From NCBI RefSeq assembly GCF_003315075.1, contig NZ_QNRJ01000029.1, positions 1 through 37,846 on the forward strand: DNA of 37,846 nt, read 5' to 3'. Origin of the DNA: Rossellomorea aquimaris (GTDB taxonomy: Bacteria > Bacillota > Bacilli > Bacillales > Bacillaceae_B). Under the pieces are notes generated by a model. That model made no database searches and was not told the origin of the DNA. It saw only the letters and a program-made list of their open reading frames with translations. Shown piece by piece: positions 18,149 through 26,443 of this stretch; position 1 is the stretch's first letter, and every line of letters begins with the position of its first letter. The position numbers were made by a program, and so were the translations under genes.

Positions 18149-18292
18149 ATCATCACTCCGTTCCAGTTGAATACTAGCATACTATAGCATAGGGGAACGG
18201 GAGGAGGAAGCAATGTTTAGATTATTTTTTTAATGCAAATACATCAAAAACAGGATAGATTTAAAGTAAATCAATTTTTAAGGTGGATCACT

Positions 18293-18904
18293 ATGTATAT
18301 TCCAAAAGATTTTAAGATTACAGAGGAATCGGTGGCTTATGGGATCATGAAAGAACATAGCTTTGCGACTCTCTTTTCCCAACACGATGGAATGCCGGTT
18401 GCCACTCATTTACCGTTACTGTTAAACAAGGAGAATACGTACTTATACGGACACTTCGCCCGTCCGAATCCTCAGTGGAAAGAGATTGAAAATCAAACCG
18501 TGCTGGCTGTTTTCCATGGGCCTCATTGTTATATCTCGCCATCGTGGTATGAGACGAGTAAGGCCGTGCCGACATGGAATTACGTGACTGTTCATGTATA
18601 CGGGGAAGTCGAGCTTCTGAAGGACGAAAGTGAGTTAATGGATTCCTTTCAGGATTTGGTGATGAAGTATGAAGCTCCTGACAGTTCATACACGTTACAG
18701 GAGGCAGGTGCAGAGTATCTCTCCGGCATGAGCAAGGGAGTGCAGGGCTTCAAAATGAAAATCAAGAAGATAGAAGGAAAAGCGAAGGTAAGTCAAAACC
18801 ATTCAGTAGAGCGACAAGAGCGGGTCATCCATCAGCTTGAACAGATTCCGCATACGGATGAGCAACAGATTGCAGAATGGATGAAGGCGAATGTAAAAAA
18901 GTAA
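18293..18904 (+). CDS. PaiB-like FMN-binding split-barrel protein
   Basis: This 203-residue protein begins MYIPKDFKI and contains HLPLLL, ARPNPQW and [14 protein letters not shown] motifs that are characteristic of the PaiB family. The fold is a flavin-type split barrel (about residues 1-160) with a helical tail. In Bacillus subtilis PaiB is described as a negative regulator of sporulation and degradative enzyme genes; no HTH is visible here, so a flavin-linked role is equally possible. AAGGTGG (18280-18286) precedes the ATG at 18293, which matches the family's normal N-terminus; earlier in-frame starts are not supported. Confidence 0.85.
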   Translation: MYIPKDFKITEESVAYGIMKEHSFATLFSQHDGMPVATHLPLLLNKENTYLYGHFARPNPQWKEIENQTVLAVFHGPHCYISPSWYETSKAVPTWNYVTVHVYGEVELLKDESELMDSFQDLVMKYEAPDSSYTLQEAGAEYLSGMSKGVQGFKMKIKKIEGKAKVSQNHSVERQERVIHQLEQIPHTDEQQIAEWMKANVKK

Positions 18905-19009
18905 TGGGTTTCTGCGGTTAGTGCTTAGGAATCTGGGGATGGATCAGACAACGTTTCTGTGTAACCGAGTCATGTCCTAAGGTGCAGATAAGAAAAGGCT
19001 ATGAAACTA

Positions 19010-19137
19010 CATTTTTCGACAAAAGGTTCATATAATCGAAAAGGGGTTCATATATCAGAATTCCGGATTATAAATGCTTGAAACCGGATCATATATTTGA
19101 TAAGTGGACCATAAAGAGTGAAAACTGGTTCATAAAA
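19010..19137 (-). repeat. Phased TTATGANCC repeat element, copy B
   Basis: On the - strand six units of (T/A)TATGANCC end or start (on + as GGNTCATA(A/T)) at 19127, 19106, 19086, 19065, 19045 and 19025, spacings 21, 20, 21, 20, 20. The element then continues with TTTGTCGAAAAAT, as in copy A. It sits in the 373-bp gap between the convergent PaiB-like gene and DinB-like gene. I see no ORF in it and no further repeats in 18905-19010. The fifth unit order and the conserved ATATGATCCG in unit 3 match copy A. Confidence 0.85.
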
Positions 19138-19243
19138 TGGCTAAGAGAAGGATTGTCGATGATTTCGACCTTTAAAGTGTCCTCATTTTGATCCTTTTTT
19201 CTTAAAAATAGAACATTTTCATATGATTTGAATGATATAACAA

Positions 19244-19267
19244 GACAACCGGCTTCCGCCGGGTGTC
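19244..19267 (-). terminator. Hairpin after the DinB-like gene
   Basis: GACAACCGGC (19244-19253) pairs with GCCGGGTGTC (19258-19267) with one mismatch. On the - strand it is followed by TTGTTAT, a weak T tract, 11 bp beyond the DinB-like stop. Confidence 0.6.
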
Positions 19268-19277
19268 TTCACTCACA

Positions 19278-19775
19278 TTAACTCTTCTGCGCATTCATCG
19301 CTTCCCATTCTTCCTTACTCGGACCATATACCCCAGGCACCTTCAAATCAGCCTGTCTCATAAGAGTCGTCAACTGCCCACGATGATGAGCCTGGTGCTG
19401 AATCAGCAGGCGAAATACGGCTTGCACCGGCATGTCCATCCCGAATAGATTCACCACTTCGTTCATCTTTTCATCCGAAACCTGGTCAGAAACGGCTTCT
19501 GCAAGACGCGTACTTACCGTTCTATACGTTTCACTGATTTCTGAGGCAGATTTAGGTGCGTCTTTACGAAGGTCCGGTACTTCGAATGTGATACCGAGCT
19601 GAGCCGGGAAGTAATAAGAAGATCCCGTGATATGCCAGGCGACGCTGCCAATGCTGTACAAGTCAGGTGCCACTTCTTGATTTAATGATTGATCTGTCAG
19701 GGCATCGAGGACCTTTTGGGTTACGGCGGCTTCTTGTTTCCATTCTTGTACGAAACTACTTACTGTTGTGAACAT
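19278..19775 (-). CDS. DinB-family four-helix metalloprotein
   Basis: This 165-residue protein has the DinB/YfiT-like four-helix bundle pattern. The likely metal-binding histidines are H48 (SVAWHIT) and the cluster LLIQHQAHHRGQ (H126, H130). Family members include bacillithiol- and mycothiol-dependent S-transferases, and the Bacillaceae use bacillithiol, so a thiol transferase role is a reasonable but unproven guess. The start at 19775 follows AAAGGAGGG. It is monocistronic and ends at a hairpin. Confidence 0.85.
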   Translation of the reverse strand: MFTTVSSFVQEWKQEAAVTQKVLDALTDQSLNQEVAPDLYSIGSVAWHITGSSYYFPAQLGITFEVPDLRKDAPKSASEISETYRTVSTRLAEAVSDQVSDEKMNEVVNLFGMDMPVQAVFRLLIQHQAHHRGQLTTLMRQADLKVPGVYGPSKEEWEAMNAQKS

Positions 19776-20055
19776 TGTGATTCCCTCCTTTAAATTGAAA
19801 AGAAAAATCTCCCTTTTATTGTATCATGCTGAGTAATCCTTTCGCCTATCTAAGGGTTCATGTGTATGTCAATTTAGGTATATGCCCGTGGGGGTTCAAT
19901 GTACTGAACTATATACATGTTTTTACAAAAAATCACAAAATAATAATGAATTGATGGTAGAATTATGAATATTGAAAATATTAGGTTATCCTTTCATAAT
20001 TAGCCCATGAGTTAAAATGTGGACAATATATATAACGTAAAAAAGGTATCAATTG

Positions 20056-20265
20056 ATGCCGAAAATTTCGCTGGTGGATACAGGGAGTGTTATAATTAGG
20101 GTATTCGGAAAGGAATATGCTGATGAGGATGTTTATATCAAAATCAGAGCCGAACTACTTAACTTGACGCATGTTGCTGGTGACAGTTTTATTTTGGTCA
20201 TGTCCTTTCATTTTGCAGAGATTCCCTTTAAGGAAGAAGGCTTTCCTTATAGAAAGAAAAGGTGA
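20056..20265 (+). CDS. 69-aa protein preceding the Panacea antitoxin; candidate toxin
   Basis: I do not recognise this small protein. It begins with a beta-strand-like stretch (MPKISLVDTGSVIIRVFG), has a mid-protein DVYIKIRAELLNL and GDSFILVMSFHFAEIPF, and ends in a basic tail. The ATG at 20056 is 9 nt after AAAAAAGG; a TTG at 20053 is less well placed. An in-frame stop at 20038 rules out a longer N-terminus. Its end lies 5 bp before or overlaps the start of the next gene, so the two are translationally coupled. Position alone makes it the candidate toxin partner of the antitoxin-like gene. Confidence 0.6.
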   Translation: MPKISLVDTGSVIIRVFGKEYADEDVYIKIRAELLNLTHVAGDSFILVMSFHFAEIPFKEEGFPYRKKR

Positions 20266-20270
20266 GTATG

Positions 20271-21293
20271 ATGAAAATAGTCAAAAGTGAAAAGAAGCTT
20301 TGCTTACTATGCATGGAAGAGCATGAAGTGGAAACGGTTGAAGTGACGGATGATGAGATTTTTAAGGGTGAGGAAGTTCAATTCACGGCTAAATATGAGT
20401 ATTGCTCGGCTACGGAAGACCTTATGGAAACGGAAGAAATGATAAAAGCGAATAGCCTCGCTATGAAAGATGCGTATCGGGAGAAGTTAGGTTTGTTAAC
20501 TTCCGATGAAATCATGGGTGTTAGGCGGGGGTACGATATTAGTCAAAAAGACTTTTCTGAAGTCTTAGGTTGGGGCAGGGCAACGATTACGAGATATGAG
20601 AATCATCAAGTGCAGGACCGTGCTCATGACGATGTATTAAGAAAGATCAGTTCCGACCCAAAGTGGTTTCTAGAAAAGCTGCATGATGCGAAGGAAAAGG
20701 GTAGGATATCTGACAAAGCATTGGCAAAGTCCCTGCACGAAGCAAATGAACAATATAAAAAAAAGAAAAACCACTATCTTATAGATTCAATATACGCTAG
20801 TTATGCTGATTACGAAGACGCAACAGCTCAGGGCAATACAGATCTTAATTTGAAGAAAGTGGTTGAGATGATCAACTACCTCTCCGAAAAGGTAAATAGC
20901 CTTCATAAAGTAAAATTAATGAAAATGCTTTGGTATGCAGATGTTGTACATTTTAAACGAAAAGAAAAATCAATAAGTGGAATGGTCTATAATGCTCTTC
21001 CAATGGGCGTTGTTCCTGAAGGCTACGAACAAATCGTGTTATTAGACGGCATTCAATTTGAAACCGTACAATATGGTGAAAATATCGGATATAAATTCAA
21101 GCCTGCACCCGGGTTAGAAATCACTGAGTTGACAGAAGATGAAATTCAAACATTAAATCACGTCATTTCAGAAGTCGGAAGTTTAAACACAGATGAAATC
21201 ATACTTAAGATGCATGAAGAAGAAGCCTACAAGCATACGGCAAGTAATAGTCCTATATCGTATTCCTTTGCGAAAGACTTATCGATTGATTGA
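20271..21293 (+). CDS. MqsA/HigA-type zinc-knuckle HTH fused to a Panacea (DUF4065) domain
   Basis: This 340-residue antitoxin-like protein has three parts. The N-terminal zinc-knuckle region (about 1-50) has C11 and C14 (CLLC), but only one Cys (C45) at the second site where MqsA-type proteins have CXXC, so zinc binding may be altered. A HTH follows (about 70-130; LTSDEIMGVRRGYDISQKDF, GWGRATITRYENHQVQDRAHD), as in MqsA/HigA antitoxins. The C-terminal domain (about 185-300; LHKVKLMKMLWYADVVHFK, PMGVVPEG) is the DUF4065 Panacea/SocA domain, known as a promiscuous antitoxin module. AAAAGGTGAG fits ATG 20271, with ATG 20268 as an alternative. It is coupled to the 69-aa gene and followed by a terminator. 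Confidence 0.8.
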   Translation: MKIVKSEKKLCLLCMEEHEVETVEVTDDEIFKGEEVQFTAKYEYCSATEDLMETEEMIKANSLAMKDAYREKLGLLTSDEIMGVRRGYDISQKDFSEVLGWGRATITRYENHQVQDRAHDDVLRKISSDPKWFLEKLHDAKEKGRISDKALAKSLHEANEQYKKKKNHYLIDSIYASYADYEDATAQGNTDLNLKKVVEMINYLSEKVNSLHKVKLMKMLWYADVVHFKRKEKSISGMVYNALPMGVVPEGYEQIVLLDGIQFETVQYGENIGYKFKPAPGLEITELTEDEIQTLNHVISEVGSLNTDEIILKMHEEEAYKHTASNSPISYSFAKDLSID

Positions 21294-21295
21294 GG

Positions 21296-21352
21296 GAGCC
21301 ATGTGAAGCCAAGGGGGAAGAAGCCAAGGGGACAGGTCCCATGGCTCTTTTT
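21296..21352 (+). terminator. Terminator after the Panacea antitoxin gene
   Basis: GAGCCATG (21296-21303) pairs with CATGGCTC (21340-21347), followed by TTTTT (21348-21352). The loop contains AAGCCAAGGGG copies and GGGGACAGGTCC, so this is also a copy of the dispersed motif family. Confidence 0.7.
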
Positions 21353-21390
21353 GACTTTATCATGTCGTAAATAAGCATCCAAACAAAGAA

Positions 21391-21419
21391 AAGGCTGTCG
21401 GAACTTTCCCGACAGCCTT
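21391..21419 (-). terminator. Terminator of the surface-protein gene (- strand)
   Basis: AAGGCTGTCGG (21391-21401) and CCGACAGCCTT (21409-21419) form a perfect 11-bp stem. On the - strand it is followed by TTTCTTTGTTT. It lies 43 bp beyond the stop at 21462. Confidence 0.8.
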
Positions 21420-21461
21420 CTTGCTGAATGTGCGTCATTTTCGGATGGTTCTCAATGGAAC

Positions 21462-22888
21462 CTATTCTGGACAGTCAACAATAAAGGATTGTGGACTTCC
21501 TGCTGCGGTAAAGGGAACGATGGTTTCGAAAGTGGTTGTCGTGTTATCGGTCGCAAAGATTTCATAGGTGATCTGCCCGGTGACATTGTTGAGGGTTGCC
21601 CTGATTTGGGCATCGAATGTTCGGGAAGGGCCGTTGTTTACGCGTCCGTTGATCATTCCTTCTACGATGGCAACCGTAAAGTCTTCTTCGCAGGCAATCA
21701 TCATTCTTCTTCCTTGGGTGAATTGGAAGTTATCCCCGTTGTTTGCATTGAAGACAAAGTTGAAGTTATCCACTGCCGGGTTACAAGGAGAAACCGGGGA
21801 AGCCCCGCATTGATTGATGGTCACATTTAACGTCCCGGTATAATCTGTTACGTTATTCCCGAAACGAGTCACTCGGATCTGGGCACCAGGCTGCGATCCC
21901 CCTTGTGTATCCAGTTTAAATTTACAAGTACATTCCGGTGGAGCGGGACAGTTGATGCTTACGTTGAATGGCCCTGCACTGATCGGGATGCCACCAACGG
22001 TCGCCCTCGCTCTGACGGTAATGGTCTCAACAGTCCCGTCAACCGCCATGATCGTCGCAGTATATCGTCCATCCGCTCCAGTGACAGCAGGATTCGGATT
22101 AATGAATACATTGGTATGGGACTGAACGACATCGAAGAAGACCGGTACATTCGGAATTGGTGTTGCCCCATTACAGACCACTCTTCCCATGAGGGTACCA
22201 TTACATTCGATGGTCGACGGTACAATCAGATTCATCGCCGGATTAGGACAGTCGATACATCCCGCCCGGACAAAGTTGGTATTCGAGACAGGGATGCCAT
22301 TCACCGTGGCACTTGCTGTAAAAGGGACACCCTCAGTTATCGGAGTCGGGAACGGCACGGTTGCCACACTGGAGTATTCTCCGTTGAAATCGGTTGTGAC
22401 GACAGATGGCTGGAATACGAGGAGCGTACTGCTTAATGTCACTTGCACACCGGGCACCGGGACACCATCACAAAGGACACGTCCAGTAATGACAGCTCTA
22501 CAGCTGATCGGACCGGGGTTATCTAATTGAATGACAGGATTTCGACAGGCTGGACAGCTGACTTCAACGGTATTGGTTTCGGAAACCGGAATGCCATTTA
22601 CCTCTGTTCTTGCTGTATAAGACGTCTCTTGTTCAGAGGTACCCTGTGGAACGCTGACAGAGCTTGTGAATTCGCCATTGCCATTGGTGATGACCGCCGG
22701 GGATTCGAAAACAAGAAGCGGGCTGCTCAGCCTTACCGTTACTCCCGCCACCGGTCTACCGTCACATAGAACACGGCCAGTCACAACCCCCTCACACTCG
22801 ATTGGTCCAAGGTCATTCAGTATAATGTCAGGGTTTTGACAGGGAAGACACTCTACTATTACCGGCTGGGTCTCGGAAGTAACCGGAT
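21462..22888 (-). pseudogene. 5'-truncated surface repeat protein (Ig-like repeats), cut by repeat element L
   Basis: The open frame runs from the boundary with element L near 22888 down to 21462 (about 475 codons) and contains at least three repeats of about 85 residues. Each repeat has ITGRVLCDGxPVPGV, LSSxLLVFxP, a GIPVS.T segment and CPxCxNP spacers, like carboxypeptidase-regulatory or invasin-type Ig-like domains, with paired Cys. The C-terminal about 160 residues (from CKFKLDTQGGSQP) form a different Cys-containing domain, consistent with a spore or cell-surface protein. Repeat homology runs up to VTSETQPVIVEC and then ends at the GGGGACGG end of the element. No start codon, signal peptide or ribosome site follows before a TGA at 22931. 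The first internal GTG (22784) lies inside a repeat. The gene is therefore a remnant lacking its N-terminus. Confidence 0.75.
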
Positions 22889-23128
22889 GGGGACGGATCC
22901 AATTTGACTTTTTGCATGAATATGGAAATCAATAAGGCAGTGAAATGTATCACCAATGACCATCCGTTTACCACTATGACTTTTTTAAAATTTGTGAGCG
23001 CACTTTCGGGTTGTCATTAATATTCAAGAGGTGTTTTATTCTATCACTTATGAACTTGATATTAAATTTCTGCAACCGGGGCTCTTACTAATTATACTAA
23101 TTAAGAAGACATATCTTGAACCGTCCCC
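22889..23128. mobile_element. Repeat element L (internally deleted MITE-like copy)
   Basis: This 240-bp element starts GGGGACGGATCCAATTTGAC and ends GAACCGTCCCC. Most of its length aligns with element R (25952-26319): shared blocks include ATGAATATGGAAATC, TGTATCACCAATGACCA, GTCATTAATATTCAAGAGGT and ACTAATTAAGAAGACATATC. It lacks two internal pieces found in R, including most of the right terminal inverted repeat. It encodes no transposase. Its left edge abuts the truncated surface gene and its right edge precedes the cad promoter region. Confidence 0.75.
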
Positions 23129-23284
23129 GATTAATATTGGGCTTTTTATAGTGAAAACTCTTAATAACCGCATCCTGACGATATTCCCTCTAGTTTACGC
23201 AACATAAAAAGGAAATTAAATTCAGTTATAAGAATAATTAATTACTGCAAACTAAAGAAAAACTGCTTTTTATGTAATGTATAT

Positions 23285-23346
23285 TCAAACATATATTTGA
23301 CTATTTGTTTTTGTTCAATTATGATTATATTCAAACGAACATTTGA
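23285..23346 (+). promoter_or_regulatory. cadC promoter with two CadC-type operators
   Basis: TCAAACATATATTTGA (23285-23300) and TCAAACGAACATTTGA (23331-23346) are two 16-bp imperfect palindromes with the TCAAA..TTTGA ends of ArsR/SmtB (CadC) operators. Between them lies a near-consensus promoter: TTGACT (23297-23302), 17 bp, TATGAT (23320-23325). One operator overlaps the -35 and the other covers the start of transcription. Confidence 0.8.
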
Positions 23347-23365
23347 TTGATATGAGGTGAAAAAT

Positions 23366-23731
23366 TTGAAAAATGATACATGTGAAGTTACGTGTATAGA
23401 TGAAAAAAAAGTCAAAAGAGGTAAAAATGAACTACTCCTACAAAATCCTTTGGAAGTAGCCAAAGTTTTTAAAGCTTTATCGGATGATACTAGGATTAAG
23501 ATTGCGTATGCTCTCTCTTTAGAAGATGAATTGTGTGTATGTGATGTAGCGAATATTGTTGGTGCTACAACTGCCACAACATCTCATCATCTAAGGTTAC
23601 TAAAAAATCTTGGATTAGCTAATTATCGAAAAGAAGGTAAGTTAGTTTACTATTCATTAGATGATGATCATGTAAAGCAACTAATACAGGTTGCATTTGC
23701 ACATCAGAAGGAGGTTATTAAAATTGTCTGA
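23366..23731 (+). CDS. cadC: ArsR/SmtB-family metal-sensing repressor CadC
   Basis: CadC represses the cad operon and releases DNA when Cd(II), Pb(II) or Zn(II) binds. The 121-residue protein has the winged HTH (about 45-95; [27 protein letters not shown]) and the CadC alpha3N metal site: C6 and C10 in the N-terminal TCEVTC, plus C57 and C59 in ELCVCD. The alpha5 site (D101, H102... H113, E116 in [18 protein letters not shown]) is also kept. The start is TTG at 23366, six nucleotides after GAGGTG; this gives the same N-terminus as known CadC proteins. A GTG at 23357 is less well placed. It overlaps cadA by 8 nt, so the two are coupled. Confidence 0.9.
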   Translation: MKNDTCEVTCIDEKKVKRGKNELLLQNPLEVAKVFKALSDDTRIKIAYALSLEDELCVCDVANIVGATTATTSHHLRLLKNLGLANYRKEGKLVYYSLDDDHVKQLIQVAFAHQKEVIKIV

Positions 23732-25889
23732 AGCAAAAGCATTAGAGACTGAAAAAAATGTTTACCGGGTCCAGGGATTTACATGTGCAAATTGTGCGGG
23801 TAAGTTTGAAAATAATGTTAAAAAACTTCCTGGAGTTGAGGATGCAAAAGTGAATTTTGGAGCATCTAAGATATCAGTTTACGGTGATGCAACGATTCAA
23901 GAACTAGAAAAAGCAGGTGCATTTGAGAATCTTAAAGTGACTTCTGAAAAATCTGCTCGCCAAGCTTCACAAGAGGTAAAAGAAGATACGAAAGAAGATA
24001 AAGTGCCGTTTTATAAAAAGCATAGTACTCTACTTTATGCTTCCTTATTTATTGCTTTTGGTTATCTTTCCTCGTTTGTGAATGGAGAAGAGAACATCGT
24101 TACGTCCTTATTGTTTTTAGCATCCATGTTTATTGGAGGATTATCACTTTTTAAAGTCGGATTGCAAAATTTATTGCGATTTGAATTTGACATGAAAACC
24201 CTTATGACAGTTGCTGTTATAGGTGGTGCCATTATTGGAGAGTGGGCAGAAGTTGCCATTGTTGTTATTCTCTTTGCTATTAGTGAAGCTCTAGAACGAT
24301 TCTCTATGGATAGAGCAAGACAATCGATTCGTTCATTAATGGATATCGCTCCTAAAGAGGCACTCGTTAGACGTAATGGACAAGAAATAATGATTCATGT
24401 TGATGATATTACTGTAGGGGATATCATGATTGTAAAACCAGGTCAAAAGATTGCAATGGATGGTGTAGTTGTAAGTGGCTACTCTGCCGTCAATCAAGCA
24501 GCAATTACAGGTGAATCAGTCCCTGTTGAAAAAACGGTTGATGATGAAGTATTTGCAGGTACGTTAAATGAAGAAGGATTACTTGAAGTGAAAATAACGA
24601 AACTTGTAGAAGATACAACGATTTCTAAAATTATTCATCTTGTAGAGGAAGCACAAGGAGAACGCGCTCCTTCGCAAGCATTTGTCGATAAATTCGCGAA
24701 GTATTACACACCGATCATTATGATCATTGCAGCATTAGTTGCTATAGTCCCACCTTTATTCTTTGATCTAAGTTGGGAAACATGGATTTATCAAGGATTA
24801 GCTGTTCTTGTTGTTGGGTGTCCATGTGCACTAGTAATTTCCACTCCAATTTCGATTGTTTCAGCAATCGGTAATGCAGCGAAAAAAGGTGTTCTTGTAA
24901 AAGGCGGAGTGTATTTAGAAGAAATGGGTGCTTTAAAGGCCATAGCATTCGATAAAACAGGTACCTTAACAAAAGGGGTCCCAGCTGTAACTGATTTTAA
25001 TGTGTTGAACAAACAGATAAATGAAAAAGAATTACTATCCATCATTACTGCTTTAGAGTATCGTTCACAGCATCCACTTGCATCTGCGATTATGAAAAAA
25101 GCAGAAGAGGAGAACATTACTTATTCTGAAGTACAGGTAGAGGACTTCTCTTCTATTACAGGTAAGGGTATAAAAGGTATTGTAAACGGGACGACTTATT
25201 ATATCGGTAGCCCGAAACTCTTTAAAGAATTATTGAATGGTGATTTCGATAATGACTTAGAGAAAAATGTAACAACTCTTCAAAATCAAGGGAAAACAGC
25301 GATGGTTGTTGGAACTGATAAAGAAATACTTGCAGTTATTGCAGTTGCTGATGAAGTTCGTGAATCAAGTAAGGAAATTATTCAAAAGTTACATCAACTT
25401 GGCATCAAAAAGACGATTATGCTTACAGGTGATAACAAGGGTACTGCGAATGCAATAGGAGGTCAGGTCGGGGTATCCGATATTCAAGCTGAACTAATGC
25501 CTCAAGACAAATTAGACTTAATTAAACAGTTGACATCCGAGTATGGCAACGTAGCTATGGTAGGAGATGGTGTTAATGATGCACCTGCATTGGCGGCCTC
25601 AAATGTTGGTATTGCAATGGGTGGAGCTGGTACAGATACAGCTCTGGAAACGGCAGACGTCGCTCTAATGGGAGACGATTTAAGAAAACTTCCATTTACT
25701 ATAAAACTTAGCCGGAAAGCTCTAAATATCATCAAAGCTAACATTACTTTTGCAATTGCAATTAAACTAATTGCCTTACTATTGGTTATCCCAGGTTGGT
25801 TAACGCTCTGGATTGCCATTCTTTCTGATATGGGCGCAACTCTTCTGGTAGCACTAAATGGTTTACGACTAATGAAAGTAAAAGAATAA
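23724..25889 (+). CDS. cadA: Cadmium-translocating P1B-type ATPase CadA
   Basis: CadA pumps Cd(II), Zn(II) or Pb(II) out of the cell using ATP. The 721-residue protein shows the full order. An N-terminal HMA domain carries CANC (C21, C24), then membrane spans, the actuator motif TGES (262-265), CPC in the channel helix (C366-P-C368), and the phosphorylated D410 in DKTGTLTKG. The HP motif (QHPLAS), TGDNKGTA and the hinge [10 protein letters not shown] follow. TTG at 23724 is preferred because AAGGAGG (23708-23714) precedes it by 9 nt; the frame is open further upstream inside cadC. AT-rich codon use contrasts with the genes outside the two flanking repeats, which suggests import. Confidence 0.93.
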   Translation: MSEAKALETEKNVYRVQGFTCANCAGKFENNVKKLPGVEDAKVNFGASKISVYGDATIQELEKAGAFENLKVTSEKSARQASQEVKEDTKEDKVPFYKKHSTLLYASLFIAFGYLSSFVNGEENIVTSLLFLASMFIGGLSLFKVGLQNLLRFEFDMKTLMTVAVIGGAIIGEWAEVAIVVILFAISEALERFSMDRARQSIRSLMDIAPKEALVRRNGQEIMIHVDDITVGDIMIVKPGQKIAMDGVVVSGYSAVNQAAITGESVPVEKTVDDEVFAGTLNEEGLLEVKITKLVEDTTISKIIHLVEEAQGERAPSQAFVDKFAKYYTPIIMIIAALVAIVPPLFFDLSWETWIYQGLAVLVVGCPCALVISTPISIVSAIGNAAKKGVLVKGGVYLEEMGALKAIAFDKTGTLTKGVPAVTDFNVLNKQINEKELLSIITALEYRSQHPLASAIMKKAEEENITYSEVQVEDFSSITGKGIKGIVNGTTYYIGSPKLFKELLNGDFDNDLEKNVTTLQNQGKTAMVVGTDKEILAVIAVADEVRESSKEIIQKLHQLGIKKTIMLTGDNKGTANAIGGQVGVSDIQAELMPQDKLDLIKQLTSEYGNVAMVGDGVNDAPALAASNVGIAMGGAGTDTALETADVALMGDDLRKLPFTIKLSRKALNIIKANITFAIAIKLIALLLVIPGWLTLWIAILSDMGATLLVALNGLRLMKVKE

Positions 25890-25895
25890 AGGGAA

Positions 25896-25926
25896 AAGGG
25901 CTTTCCCAATAGATTGGAAAGCCCTT
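25896..25926 (+). terminator. Terminator of the cad operon
   Basis: AAGGGCTTTCC (25896-25906) and GGAAAGCCCTT (25916-25926) form a perfect 11-bp stem with a 9-nt loop, 7 bp after cadA. The following T tract is weak (TTGAGTT). Confidence 0.75.
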
Positions 25927-25951
25927 GAGTTAAAAGTTAAATGAGTTAAAT

Positions 25952-26319
25952 GGGGACGGATCCGATTTGACTTTTTTCATGAATATGGAAATCGATAAGG
26001 CCAGTGAAGTGTATCACCAATGACCAGGGGTTTACCACTATGCCTTGTTTAAAATTTGTGAACACAGCTTCGTGTTGTCATTAATATTCAAGAGGTATTT
26101 TTGTAGGATTCATTATCTTGGGTAATACGTCTATAAAAAGAAGAAACGGCAAAACTAAAAAGAGGTGATTTATTCTATCACTAATGAACTTGATACCAAA
26201 TGTCTGTAACTGGGGCTCTTACTAGTTATACTAATTAAGAAGACATATCTTTGATGTGGTGGTGCCAATCTGATATATAATTTTTTCATTTTTGCAAAAG
26301 TCAAATCGGAACCGTCCCC
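25952..26319. mobile_element. Repeat element R (368 bp, MITE-like, with 24-bp terminal inverted repeats)
   Basis: The left end (25952-25975) begins GGGGACGGATCCGATTTGAC. The reverse complement of the right end (26296-26319) begins GGGGACGGTTCCGATTTGAC. The two 24-bp ends differ at a single base. The interior has no transposase-length gene. The same GATTAA follows the right end of both L and R. It carries two blocks missing from L (about 26105-26170 and 26253-26310). Its right edge cuts the probable tatA start. Confidence 0.85.
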
Positions 26320-26338
26320 GATTAACGTTTGTAAGCAT
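26320..26338 (-). pseudogene. First codons of probable tatA, cut by element R
   Basis: A strong ribosome site (AGGAGGAG, about 26345-26352 on +) precedes ATG at 26338, which reads MLTNV before running into the element end GATTAA/CCCC at 26325-26316. TatAd of Bacillus begins MFSNIGIPG, so MLTNV fits the start of a TatA protein, and the position right after tatC in a phoD-tat cluster supports it. The remainder of the gene is not found to the left of the element, where the cad operon lies. Beyond the junction the frame would add about 29 unrelated codons. Confidence 0.5.
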
Positions 26339-26353
26339 AGGTTTCTCCTCCTG

Positions 26354-26443
26354 TCAGTTTGATTTGTGCGTGGGTACACGGATGTGCTGATCCCGATTAC
26401 ACTCAAGAAGCAGCTTCTGTTCATTCCGAGCCTCTTCTTTCAT
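26354..26443 (-). CDS. 29-aa ORF overlapping the tatC stop
   Basis: The ATG at 26443 overlaps the tatC stop as ATGA, the usual sign of translational coupling, and the frame runs 29 codons to TGA (26354-26356). The charged product (MKEEARNEQKLLLECNRDQ start) has no membrane span or recognised family. It lies in the tat transcript between tatC and the cut tatA start. It may be a genuine small protein or a chance frame. Confidence 0.4.
   Translation of the reverse strand: MKEEARNEQKLLLECNRDQHIRVPTHKSN

Noticed and set aside
22880..26330. Target-site duplication around the whole L-cad-R unit
   Set aside because: Only GAT/GATT could be matched at the two outer edges, too short to be convincing.
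26233..26338. Chimeric frame of 35 codons from the tatA start into element R
   Set aside because: It is a by-product of the junction; after MLTNV the codons are element DNA.
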